38,489 nt of DNA. Origin: DAOTTI01 sp034437795. GTDB lineage: Bacteria > Chloroflexota > UBA11872 > UBA12225. The first letter of the stretch is position 1; each line of letters opens with the position of its first letter. The stretch spans positions 1-38,489 of the forward strand of contig DAOTTI010000243.1 in the NCBI GenBank assembly GCA_034437795.1, read 5' to 3'. The position numbers and the translations under genes are program-made. Below the pieces are notes generated by a model. The model did not search any database and was not told the origin of the DNA. It saw only the letters and a program-made list of their open reading frames with translations. Positions 7,571 to 14,660 of this stretch are shown here, piece by piece.

Positions 7571-7796
7571 CCCGCGATCCCTCTCGCCCGTGGTCCTTGT
7601 GGAACTGGCCGGCCGCTCTCATGCCGCGCCAGCGCTCCAGAGCCGCATGGCCGAATATTCAGCAGTGGTGCCCTCACCCTCTCCCTTTGGGAGAGGGGAC
7701 TGCTTGCTCTGCCAAAAGGAGAGGGGACTGAGTGCCCCCTCGCTAATCGCTCCTCGGCCCTCGCTGCTCGCTCCTCCCCTGCACGCCGGGCCAGGG
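7571..7796. repeat. Module A/D repeats between convergent genes
   Basis: CCCTCACCCTCTCCCTTTGG followed by GAGAGGGGAC lies at 7673-7702, with a second partial GGAGAGGGGAC near 7720. Inverted module D words (CGCTAATCGCTCCTCGG, CTGCTCGCTCCTC) follow at 7740-7780. No gene was recognised. Confidence 0.55.
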
Positions 7797-7905
7797 AGGC
7801 AACGCACCGCTGGCGAGGAATGCGGCTGAGCATAGATGGCGATGGGCCGGCCCTGCAGGTCGTCATAGACAGGCAACGCACCGCTGGCGACGAATGCGGC
7901 TCAGC
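7797..7905. repeat. 35-bp direct repeat, 74-bp period, at a gene 3' end
   Basis: A word beginning AGGCAACGCACCGCTGGCGA and ending ATGCGGCTsAGC occurs at 7797-7831 and 7871-7905 with two mismatches. The right-hand copy overlaps the last codons and stop of the histidine kinase (ends 7901), so the gene's tail appears to have been duplicated downstream. Confidence 0.7.
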
Positions 7906-9187
7906 CCACCCAGCAGGCAAAGCCGCTGGTCTGCGCGATCGCCTCCGCCGCCCGTCGCGCCTCCGCGGGGGGGACGTCCACCTCAACGGCCAGCACGCCC
8001 CCTTCCCAGCGGATGATCCGCCAGGTCCCGGCCAGGTGCGTCTCCAGCGCCGTCCGCGCCGCCGCCAGGCTGGTATGGCTCACCACCGGCGCCAGGCGCA
8101 GCACGGGACTCTTCGGCGCCGGCTCGGCGGCCGCCGGCAGCGTGAGCGTAAACACGGCGCCGCCTTCCGCGCGGTTGGCCGCGACCAGCCGGCCCCCGCG
8201 CGCCTCCGCCAGCCCGCGGCTGATCGCCAGCCCCAGGCCCGTCCCGCCGGGGGCGCCCCGTCTGGGGAGGCGGAAGTACGGCTCGAACACCCGCTCCAGG
8301 GCGTTTGGCGGAATGCCCGGTCCCGTATCCTCCACGCGGCAGGCGATCATCCCTGCGTCCACCACCTCGGCCGACACCCACACCCCCCCACCGGCCGGCG
8401 TGGCGGCGATGGCGTTGGCCAGCAGGTTTTCCAGGATCGTGGTCACCTCCCCTTCCGGCGCCGCCACCAGCAGGGTGCCGGCCGGCGGGCGCTCCACGTC
8501 CGCGCGCCAGGCCAGCGTCACGCCCCGCGCTTCGGCCGCCCCTGCAAAGCGCGTCAGCGCCTCGTCCAGCACGGTAACGACGTCGGTGGGGCCGCGCTCG
8601 GCCAGCTCCCCGCCGGGGGCCGCCGGTCGCCCCTCCGCCGCCTCGCCGGTCCGCGCGATCTCTAGCACCCGCTCCAGGTGGGCGCGCAGCCGCGCCGCCT
8701 CCGACGCCGCCACCTCCAGAAACTGGCGCTGCCGCTCATTCAGGGGCCCCGCGGTCTCGCGCAGGAGCAGCTTGGCGAACCCGTCGATGGTGTGGATGGG
8801 CGCCTTGAGGTCGTGGGCGGCGCGCAGCAGGGCCTCGCGCTGGTTGGTCTCCGCCGGCAGGGGCCGGACGAAGACGGCCACCGCCACCGCGGGGTGGGCA
8901 AACGGCGCGGCCCGCGCCTCCCACCGGCGCCCGCCGGCATCGAACACGACGCTGGCCACCCCGCCGGTGTCGAGCGCCGCGGCCGCGGCCGCACGGGCCT
9001 GCGCGGCCGCGGCGTGATGGCCCCATCCCCCGCGGCTGTTTAGCAGCCAGCGCGCCGCCGCTCCGGCCCGCAGCGGTGTGAGATACCGGTCGCACAAGAT
9101 GATCCCATCCGGCGCGCTCGCCAGCAGGGCGGTGAGCAAAGCGTCATCCTCACTCGGGGCTTCCGTCGAGCGAGGACGCGGCGGCAT
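7901..9187 (-). CDS. Soluble sensor histidine kinase with extra C-terminal domain
   Basis: 428 aa with no transmembrane segment. Residues 15-110 look like a small PAS-type sensor (LLASAPDGIILCDRYL). The HisKA box is RAAHDLKAPIH with His125. The ATPase domain has the N box ENLLANAI (Asn258), G1 DTGPGIP (287-293), the F box FEPYFRL and G2 GGTGLGLAIS (314-322). After the ATPase domain an unusual extension of about 75 residues (355-428) ends in EVDVPPAEARRAAEAIAQT. It could be a sensing or docking module, and I do not recognise it. The gene lies 38 bp downstream of the response regulator on the same strand, so the two are probably one operon and a cognate pair. Cytoplasmic sensing is implied. The start codon is ATG without a clear Shine-Dalgarno site. 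Confidence 0.9.
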   Translation of the reverse strand: MPPRPRSTEAPSEDDALLTALLASAPDGIILCDRYLTPLRAGAAARWLLNSRGGWGHHAAAAQARAAAAAALDTGGVASVVFDAGGRRWEARAAPFAHPAVAVAVFVRPLPAETNQREALLRAAHDLKAPIHTIDGFAKLLLRETAGPLNERQRQFLEVAASEAARLRAHLERVLEIARTGEAAEGRPAAPGGELAERGPTDVVTVLDEALTRFAGAAEARGVTLAWRADVERPPAGTLLVAAPEGEVTTILENLLANAIAATPAGGGVWVSAEVVDAGMIACRVEDTGPGIPPNALERVFEPYFRLPRRGAPGGTGLGLAISRGLAEARGGRLVAANRAEGGAVFTLTLPAAAEPAPKSPVLRLAPVVSHTSLAAARTALETHLAGTWRIIRWEGGVLAVEVDVPPAEARRAAEAIAQTSGFACWVG

Positions 9188-9225
9188 CGGCGCAATGCTG
9201 TCCGTAAGATGTGCCGGCAGACGTC

Positions 9226-9954
9226 TCAGGCCGGCCCGTTCGACCGCTGCCCATCGCCGGTGGGGTGCAGGCGGTAGCCCACCCCACGTACGGTCACCAG
9301 GTACCGCGGCCGGCGCGGGACCGGCTCCAGCTTGGTCCGCAGCCGGGCGACGTAGGACTCGATGGCCGTCACCTGCCCGCTACACCCGGGACCGGTGTCC
9401 CAGATGCGCTGCGACAGCTCCTGGCGCGTCCAGACGCGGTCCGGCTGCGACATCAGGATGTAGAGCAGGCGGCACTCGGTCGTCGTCAGATTGATCGGCC
9501 CGCGTTCTCCCACCCAGAGCTGGCGATCGATCAACCGCAGGCGCAGCTGCCCTGCCCGCAGCGTGGCGCCCCCGCTATCCTGCTGCACGCGCCGCATCCG
9601 GCGCAGCAGGGCATTGACCCGCTCCAGCAGCTCGGAGGGATCAAAGGGCTTGGGCAGATAGTCATCCGCTCCCGAACGGAGCCCCTCCACGCGGTGCGGT
9701 GGCTCGCCGCGGCCGGACACCATCAGAATGGGCACCGAGCCCTGGCGGCGCAACGTGCGGCAGAGCTCGATCCCATTCATCCCCGGCATCAGCACGTCCA
9801 GCACCACCAGGTCCGGCTCCCCTGCCTCCAGCAGTTGCAGTACGCCGGCGGCGGAATCCGCCGCGCGAACGGTGTGCCCTCCCTGCGTCTCCAGGACGAA
9901 CTGCATCAGCGTGCGGTTGGCCGGATCGTCGTCGGCCAGCAGTATGTCGGCCAC
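9226..9954 (-). CDS. OmpR/PhoB-family response regulator
   Basis: 242 aa from GTG 9954, preceded by an excellent AGGAGG site. The receiver domain (about 1-120) has the acidic pocket LLADDD, phospho-acceptor Asp53 in VVLDVLMPGMNG, and conserved Lys102 in LPKPF. The usual switch Thr is Ser80. The C-terminal winged helix (about 145-235) shows INLTTTECRLLYILM, DRVWTRQELSQRIW and the wing YLVTVRGVGYRL. It is transcribed first in an operon with the histidine kinase at 7901-9187, presumably its phosphodonor. The divergent region carries a promoter and an inverted repeat (10117-10136) upstream of a 30-aa peptide gene, making that gene a candidate target. This is inference from position only. Confidence 0.93.
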   Translation of the reverse strand: MADILLADDDPANRTLMQFVLETQGGHTVRAADSAAGVLQLLEAGEPDLVVLDVLMPGMNGIELCRTLRRQGSVPILMVSGRGEPPHRVEGLRSGADDYLPKPFDPSELLERVNALLRRMRRVQQDSGGATLRAGQLRLRLIDRQLWVGERGPINLTTTECRLLYILMSQPDRVWTRQELSQRIWDTGPGCSGQVTAIESYVARLRTKLEPVPRRPRYLVTVRGVGYRLHPTGDGQRSNGPA

Positions 9955-10116
9955 GCCCCCTCCTCGGAAAGACCGGAGTCAGGATCAATGTCGCCGGCCC
10001 GGGCGGCGAACCGTCCGTGGACGCGGCGAGCCTGGCAATTCTGGCAGCGCTGCCAGGAATCCCCTCGACCGGTCACAAATCCTATCAACGTTGCAAGCTT
10101 GGCCCCGTTGCGGTCA

Positions 10117-10136
10117 CCAAAGTGGTTCACTTTTGG
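10117..10136. promoter_or_regulatory. Inverted repeat overlapping a -35 box (candidate operator)
   Basis: CCAAAGTG (10117-10124) and CACTTTTGG (10128-10136) form an imperfect palindrome around GTT. The right arm overlaps the -35 hexamer TTCACT of the promoter at 10126-10154. It sits between the response-regulator gene and the 30-aa peptide gene, so binding by that regulator is plausible but untested. Confidence 0.45.
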
Positions 10137-10154
10137 CCCCGCCCCCAGCATAAT
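10126..10154 (+). promoter_or_regulatory. Promoter upstream of the 30-aa peptide gene
   Basis: TTCACT at 10126-10131 and CATAAT at 10149-10154 are separated by 17 bp. Predicted transcription starts near 10161, giving a 5' leader of about 110 nt before the ATG at 10273. Confidence 0.5.
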
Positions 10155-10272
10155 GGTGCCCGTGAGCAACCGCAGGGCCCTTCCGGCCGGGGTGCTCCGC
10201 GAACGGCTCACAAGCACACGACACGCCATTACGCAATGCCTGCCTAAGCGGGCACAGGGGAGTTAAAGAACG

Positions 10273-10365
10273 ATGAAGTGGAATACCAAGATCCTGCGGA
10301 CCGTCGTCGTCGCGGCGAGCCTCGGCGCCATGGTGCTCTCGGCCATCGCCGAGCTGAAGTGGTAA
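10273..10365 (+). CDS. 30-residue single-span membrane peptide, unknown function
   Basis: An ATG at 10273 preceded by GGGGAG (10257-10262, 10-nt spacing) opens a 30-codon frame ending TAA at 10363-10365. The product has a basic N-terminus (MKWNTKILR), one hydrophobic helix (VVVAASLGAMVLSAIA) and a short ELKW tail, so it should insert in the membrane as a single span. A promoter lies upstream (10126-10154) and a strong intrinsic terminator at 10413-10443 follows the stop, making a complete mini transcription unit. It is divergent from the response regulator and histidine kinase, which might control it. It could instead be a leader peptide for the next gene, but the terminator has no visible antiterminator and the HD-GYP gene has its own -10 element. 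No family was recognised. Confidence 0.6.
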   Translation: MKWNTKILRTVVVAASLGAMVLSAIAELKW

Positions 10366-10412
10366 TCGCGTAGTCGCGATACGCCCGCACGGCGTTCGCC
10401 TGCGTTCTTGGC

Positions 10413-10443
10413 ATCCCCCTCCTGTACAGGAGGGGGATTTTTG
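10413..10443 (+). terminator. Intrinsic terminator
   Basis: Perfect inverted repeat arms ATCCCCCTCCTG (10413-10424) and CAGGAGGGGGAT (10427-10438) are followed by a run of five T (10438-10442). It terminates the 30-aa peptide transcript 48 bp after its stop codon. Confidence 0.85.
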
Positions 10444-10476
10444 TCCTCCTGCCACTGCATGTGCTGCTCCCGGCGG

Positions 10477-10482
10477 TATAGT
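10477..10482 (+). promoter_or_regulatory. -10-like element of the HD-GYP gene
   Basis: TATAGT in the context CGGCGGTATAGTGG lies 80 bp before the chosen ATG 10562 and just after the terminator. No good -35 is seen. Similar GGTAnAnT words precede 4636, 13154 and 31211. Confidence 0.35.
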
Positions 10483-10561
10483 GGGGCCAGCAGGGGCGTC
10501 GTTCACTTGCGGCCGCAGTTCACGCGCGTCCCTGCTGGCTGCGAGTACCACCAGGGACGTC

Positions 10562-11869
10562 ATGCGCGGGTTTCCACGGCCGGCGGCCGTTTACATTCTG
10601 TTTACCATTAGCGTCGGCGTCGCCATCCTGCTGCGCCAGGCGTCCCTGCCGCCCGCCCCGCCCGCCCTGCTGGCCCAGATTGCTCTCTTCGCGCTCATCT
10701 CGGCCCTGGCCGATCTGCGCCAGCTCCAGTTGAGCTATCACGCCAGCTACTCCGTCTCCACGGCGATCAACTTCGCCAGCGTCATCATCTTTGGCCCGCA
10801 GGCGGCGGTGTGGATCAGCTTCATTGGCTCCGCCATCGGCGACATCTGGAAGCGCAAACCGTGGTACCGCGTGGCCTTCAACGCCTGCGCCATCACCATC
10901 TCCGTCGCCGCCGGGGCCGCCGTGCTCACCATCACCCGCAGCACCCAGCCCGGCACGGTCAGCCCCGACGACCTCCCCGCCTACGCGGGGTACATGCTGG
11001 TGAACAGCACCACCAACAGCGCCCTGGTCTTCACCGTCATCGCCCTGGCCACGCGCACCCGTCCTTGGGAGGTGGCCGTGGCGAACTTCCGCGGCCTGCT
11101 GCTCCCCATCATCGCCATGTTCCCCCTGGGCGTGCTCATGGCCGTGACCTACCTTTACTTCGGGGGCTTGGTCGGGCTGGCCCTACTCGTACTGCCGACT
11201 GTGGCGGTCTACGGCGCCCTGAACAAGGCCCAGCAGCTGCGCGAGCACACCCGCGCCGCCCTGGAGGCCCTGGCCGATACCATCGACCAGCGGGACCGCT
11301 ACACGGCGGAGCATTCGCGCCGCGTGGCCCAGTACGCCGAGGGGATCGCCACCGTGCTGGGGCTCTCCCTGGTCGAGCGCGAGACGCTGGTCGCCGCCGC
11401 GCGCGTGCATGACCTGGGGAAGATCTCCACGCCAGACGCCATTCTACGCAAGCCCGGCGACCTGGACGACTGCGAGTGGCGGATCATGCGGGAGCATCCG
11501 CAGGCCGGCGCCGCCATTCTCGAGAAGCTGCCCATGTACCGCGAGCACGCCAAGCTCGTGGCCTACCACCATGAGCGCCTGGATGGCGCGGGATACCCGC
11601 ACGGCCTCTCTGGGGCGGCGATCCCGCTCGGCGCACGGATCCTCGCCGTGGCCGACGCCTTTGACGCCATGACCTCCGACCGGCCCTACCGGCGGGCCAT
11701 GCCGGCCGCCGTGGCCATCGCGCGGCTGCGCGAGGCGGCTGGAACACAGTTCTGCCCTGAGGTGGTGGAAGCGCTGGCGCGGTCCCTGGCGCTCAACCTC
11801 GCCCCGCTGCCCGCCGCCACGCCGCGGATGCCCGCCTCGACAGGGGTGCCTGCTCGCGTGGCCGTCTGA
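10562..11869 (+). CDS. Membrane-anchored HD-GYP domain protein (cyclic-di-GMP phosphodiesterase-like)
   Basis: 435 aa from ATG 10562. The upstream in-frame start at 10481 would add 27 non-hydrophobic residues lying over the -10 element, so it is unlikely. The N-terminal half (about 1-225) has six to seven membrane spans, including YILFTISVGVAILL, ALLAQIALFALISALA and VGLALLVLPTVAVYGAL. The HD-GYP domain (about 235-400) has HSRRVAQYAEG, HDLGKI (His283, Asp284), HPQAGAAIL, YHHERLDGAGYPHGL (His336, His337, Gly/Tyr/Pro) and VADAFDAMTSDRPYR. All metal-binding and GYP residues are present, so hydrolysis of c-di-GMP or a related cyclic dinucleotide is expected at the membrane. No GGDEF or EAL gene is present in this window. 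Confidence 0.9.
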   Translation: MRGFPRPAAVYILFTISVGVAILLRQASLPPAPPALLAQIALFALISALADLRQLQLSYHASYSVSTAINFASVIIFGPQAAVWISFIGSAIGDIWKRKPWYRVAFNACAITISVAAGAAVLTITRSTQPGTVSPDDLPAYAGYMLVNSTTNSALVFTVIALATRTRPWEVAVANFRGLLLPIIAMFPLGVLMAVTYLYFGGLVGLALLVLPTVAVYGALNKAQQLREHTRAALEALADTIDQRDRYTAEHSRRVAQYAEGIATVLGLSLVERETLVAAARVHDLGKISTPDAILRKPGDLDDCEWRIMREHPQAGAAILEKLPMYREHAKLVAYHHERLDGAGYPHGLSGAAIPLGARILAVADAFDAMTSDRPYRRAMPAAVAIARLREAAGTQFCPEVVEALARSLALNLAPLPAATPRMPASTGVPARVAV

Positions 11870-11889
11870 TCATGTGGGTCAGGGCGCCT

Positions 11890-12065
11890 TTCGTCCCCTC
11901 TCCCTTTGGGACAGGGCTAGGGTGAGGGCCCCTTTTATTCATGCCTGGCGAGCAGCCCCTCTGGGAGAACGCCAGGCCTCGCTTCCCGCTCCCTCGCTAC
12001 TCGCTACTCAGCCCTCACTACTCAGCCCTCGCTACTCGGCCCTCACTACTCGCTACTCCGTCCCT
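11890..12065. repeat. Modules A and D (inverted) between convergent genes
   Basis: CCCTCTCCCTTTGGGACAGG and CTAGGGTGAGGGC occupy 11897-11931. From about 11990 to 12062 there is a run of CTCGCTACTC, CCCTCACTACTC and CCCTCGCTACTC units, the inverted form of the GCGAGTAGCGAGT microsatellite seen elsewhere. It ends inside the last codons of the SHOCT-like gene. Confidence 0.6.
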
Positions 12066-12622
12066 CTGGGACGGCCAGGCGGGCGATTGCGCGGCGCGTC
12101 CGCCAGCGCCGGAACCCGCGTGACGTCCAGGTACCTGGCCGGCCGCAGCAGCTTCTCTAGCTCCGCCTCATAGTCGGAGACGGCTAGCTCGCCGCGGGCG
12201 AAGCGCTCCTTGAGCAGGTCCATCATGCCCGCCTGGAACTGCTGATACGTCAGCTCACCGGCGACGTACCGCCGGCGCAGCACCGTCTCCGGCGAGAGCC
12301 CTGCTCCTGCGCCGCCCGGCTCGGCAGGCGCCGGCCGCCGGCCGCCGCCCAGCAGGCGATAGAGAAGGTAGGCCGGCCCGCCGAAGATCGCTGCCAGGAT
12401 CCCCACCGGCAGCGCGAAGGCCACCAGGGTGATCACCAGGGCCAGCAGCAGCACCGGAACCACGATGGCAATCGCCAGCAGCCCCACCGGAAGCAGGGCG
12501 AGACCCATGGCGGCATGTCCGACGCCGGCGCCGCCCAGGAGCGACAGCACGCCGAGCACAATGATGGCGATGACCAGCGCGCGCAAGGCCCGGCGCGCAC
12601 GGCGGCGCCTCAACCTGGCCAT
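12053..12622 (-). CDS. Membrane protein with two SHOCT-like C-terminal helices
   Basis: 189 aa from ATG 12622, chosen because GGGAGGT lies 6-8 nt upstream. An in-frame upstream ATG at 12655 lacks this. The N-terminus is strongly basic (MARLRRRRARR), followed by three hydrophobic segments, including LVIAIIVLGVLSLLGG and LLPVGLLAIAIVVPVLLLAL. The C-terminal part carries two successive SHOCT-type motifs: LRRRYVAGELTYQQFQ and LKERFARGELAVSDYE followed by LEKL. SHOCT segments are short C-terminal oligomerisation modules of membrane proteins. The last residues (NRPPGRPRGTE) read into an adjacent repeat, so the original stop may have been lost. Specific function is unknown. Confidence 0.7.
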   Translation of the reverse strand: MARLRRRRARRALRALVIAIIVLGVLSLLGGAGVGHAAMGLALLPVGLLAIAIVVPVLLLALVITLVAFALPVGILAAIFGGPAYLLYRLLGGGRRPAPAEPGGAGAGLSPETVLRRRYVAGELTYQQFQAGMMDLLKERFARGELAVSDYEAELEKLLRPARYLDVTRVPALADAPRNRPPGRPRGTE

Positions 12623-13153
12623 GGTAAACCTCCCTGCCCTGGCCGGCACGTCCATTCCATTGCCATCATCCTATACGCTGCCGCCCCCCTCCGGCAACGT
12701 CCGGCGCTCCCCCGTGGTGCCGACATGGTGGTTCGGAATTCAGTTCCGGCGGGGAGCGGGGCCAGGGGGTGAGGTCTTCTCTCCGCGTCACCGTGTCCCC
12801 GCGTCTCCACGTCGGAGGGGAAGTGGGGACCCTGCGGGCGGGGCCTGCATCCAGTTATCCCGGCTGGTGGAGCCCTCACCCCAGCCCTCTCCCTTTCGGA
12901 TGGGGGCTCCCCGCTGGCGCTCCCAAACGGACAGGGAACTTCACGTTGCCGCGTCCGGGAATAAGTAGCTGCTCACGAGCGGGGGGTGCGGACGCGCGGC
13001 TGTGGCTTGGCCGGTACAATGCCGGCCACGGGACGGGGCGCAGGACAGGGCGCAGGACAGGGCGCAGGACAGGGCGAAGGACGGGGCACGGGACGGGGCA
13101 GGGGAAGAAGCAGCACAGGTACGGAGAGAAGCGGAGCGAGAGGAGCGAGCGCA
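12623..13153. other. Divergent intergenic region with repeats
   Basis: Module B words (CTCCGCGTCACCGTGTCC, CGCGTCTCCACGTCGG) lie at 12780-12815. A degenerate module A (CCCTCACCCCAGCCCTCTCC) lies at 12873-12905. TACAAT at 13015-13020 is a -10-like element, and a 12-bp tandem repeat follows at 13031-13102. No additional gene was recognised. Confidence 0.5.
13031..13102. repeat. Six-copy 12-bp tandem repeat in a 5' leader
   Basis: Six consecutive 12-bp units of consensus GGACAGGGCGCA run from 13031 to 13102, with the outer units diverged (GGACGGGGCACG, GGACGGGGCAGG). They lie between a TACAAT -10-like element (13015-13020) and the ATG at 13154, so they would be transcribed as a purine-rich leader. 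Copy number could vary between strains. Confidence 0.85.
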
Positions 13154-14029
13154 ATGGCCAAGCCGAAGGTGGCGTGTCACCTGATCGTCTTCCGCGGGCG
13201 CGACCGCGAGGATCTGGATGGGGTACTCCGCGAGGTGCAGCAGGCGGGGTATGACGGGGTGGAAGGGCGCCTCTTCTTCGATGGAGATGGCGCCAGGGCC
13301 AGGGCGAAGCTGGCGGAGTACGGGCTGGAGCAGGGGACGATCTCGTCCGGCTACGCGTCGCTGCCTGAGATCGGGCGCACGCTTGAGTACGCCACGGCCG
13401 TGGGGGCCAGGTTTATCATGGTCTCCGGCGTCGGGGACCACCAGAGCGAGGGGCTGCGGGCGTACGAGCAGTCGGCGGACCTGTTCAACGAGGTGGGGCG
13501 CCGCTGCCAGGCGGCCGGCGTGCAGTTCTGCTACCACAATCACTCCTGGGAGTTCATGGTCTACGACCGCGCGACCGGCCGGCCGATCGAGGGGGCCTGG
13601 TCAGATGACGAAGGAAGGTGCTGGACGGCCGACGGGAAGCGCCTGGAGCAGGCGGTGACGGGGCTGGACCGGCTGTATGAGGTGACCGACCCGGCGCTGG
13701 TCAAGGCTAACGTGGACGTGTTCTGGGTGCAGCACGGGGGCCGGAACCCGGCGGCGTTCATCCAGAAGTATCGGGACCGGATCGGCTACCCGCACCTCAA
13801 GGACCTGCGGTACGTGGGGCCGGAGCCTCGCCGCAAGGGGCGCCTGGAGCGCGAGGAGGCGGAGTTCGTCGAGCTGGGGCGGGGGGAGGTGGACTTTCCA
13901 TCAATCTGGCGGGCGCTGGAGCCGCTCAACCTGCCCTGGGTAGTGTACGAGCAGGATCGCTCCACGATCCCGCCGGGGGAGGCGGCGGCGGTCAGCCGGC
14001 GCTACCTGCGCGAGGCGCTGGGGATCTGA
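13154..14029 (+). CDS. Sugar phosphate isomerase/epimerase-like TIM-barrel protein
   Basis: 291 aa from ATG 13154, with GAGAGGAG at 13137-13145 as ribosome site. The longer frame upstream is an artefact of the tandem repeat. The barrel pattern of the xylose-isomerase-like superfamily is clear: AGYDGVEGRLFF, ARFIMVSGVGD, CYHNHSWEF (metal or substrate His residues), VKANVDVFWVQHGG (metal Asp), YPHLKDL (metal His) and a terminal WVVYEQDRS strand with the ligand Glu. Related enzymes act on inositol, ribulose phosphates or hydroxypyruvate, and the substrate here is open. It is only distantly related to the barrel protein at 580-1371. Its 3' end abuts the decayed oxidoreductase gene on the opposite strand. 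Confidence 0.87.
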   Translation: MAKPKVACHLIVFRGRDREDLDGVLREVQQAGYDGVEGRLFFDGDGARARAKLAEYGLEQGTISSGYASLPEIGRTLEYATAVGARFIMVSGVGDHQSEGLRAYEQSADLFNEVGRRCQAAGVQFCYHNHSWEFMVYDRATGRPIEGAWSDDEGRCWTADGKRLEQAVTGLDRLYEVTDPALVKANVDVFWVQHGGRNPAAFIQKYRDRIGYPHLKDLRYVGPEPRRKGRLEREEAEFVELGRGEVDFPSIWRALEPLNLPWVVYEQDRSTIPPGEAAAVSRRYLREALGI

Positions 14030-14043
14030 TCCTCGCACGGAGC

Positions 14044-14514
14044 TTACTCCCGCGGTGGCGCGGCGTGGCGGCGAGCAGACGCCTGGCCATTCGTTCGCCG
14101 AGGCGGAGGCTGTAGTTCTGGCCGCGGTCCTGCGGCAAGACGTGCGCCATACGGGCCAGGTAGACGCCCGGCAGGGGCGTCTCGTGCGGCGGCAGCCGCT
14201 TCAGATAGTCCACCGTGACGATGGGCTGCGCGTAGGGCGCCTTGCACACCCAGGGCCCGGTCACCCAGTACGGTGTCTATGCGGAAGAGATGGTGATAGC
14301 AGCGCTCCAGCGCGCTGGGACCGACGCGGAAGCCTACGGCCAGCCCGCCGAACTGCGCCTCGCGCTCGAAGAGCGTCACGCGGCAGCCGGCTTCGGCTAG
14401 GCGCAGGGCGCCCGCGGGGCCCAGCGCCCCGCCGCCGAGCATGCCTATCCGGCGCCCATCGGCGCCGGCCGCGGTGACGGCGGGGGACGATGATGGTGCG
14501 GTGTGTGCAGCCAT
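14044..14514 (-). pseudogene. FAD/NAD(P)-dependent amine-oxidase-like oxidoreductase with large internal deletion
   Basis: Two disconnected pieces of one family are visible. From ATG 14514 the first reads GRRIGMLGGGALGPAGALRL, EREAQFGGLAVGF and ALERCYHHLFRID, the Rossmann dinucleotide-binding N-terminus of UDP-galactopyranose-mutase/protoporphyrinogen-oxidase-like flavoproteins. From about 14264 another frame reads YAQPIVTVDYLKRLPPHETP, LPGVYLARMAHVLPQDRGQ and LRLGERMARRL, the family's C-terminal end. Homologues are usually 430-470 aa, so about 300 central residues are missing and the fragments are out of frame, with the junction near 14255-14270. The gene cannot make a functional enzyme. It probably belonged to a polysaccharide or lipid-linked sugar operon together with the flippase-like remnant at 14603-15292. 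Confidence 0.7.
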
Positions 14515-14539
14515 GGTGAGACCTGCCAGTGGGGAAGGA

Positions 14540-14660
14540 GTAGTGAGGAGCGAGGAGCGAGTGGAGCCTTCACCCTAGCCCTCTCCCATAGGGAGAAGGG
14601 ACTCAAGGAGCCCTCACCCTAGGTCTCTCCCTCAGGGGGAGGGGATTTTCCCAGAGAGAG
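14540..14660. repeat. Composite D-A repeat, A module doubled
   Basis: GTAGTGAGGAGCGAGGAGCG (module D) is followed by CCTTCACCCTAGCCCTCTCC ending in GGGAGAAGGG (14569-14601), and by a second CCCTCACCCTAGGTCTCTCC ending in GGGGGAGGGG (14611-14644). Confidence 0.65.

Noticed and set aside
9211..10266. 351-codon plus-strand open frame across the response regulator
   Set aside because: It mirrors the codons of the regulator. No domain is seen, and it overlaps the divergent promoter region.
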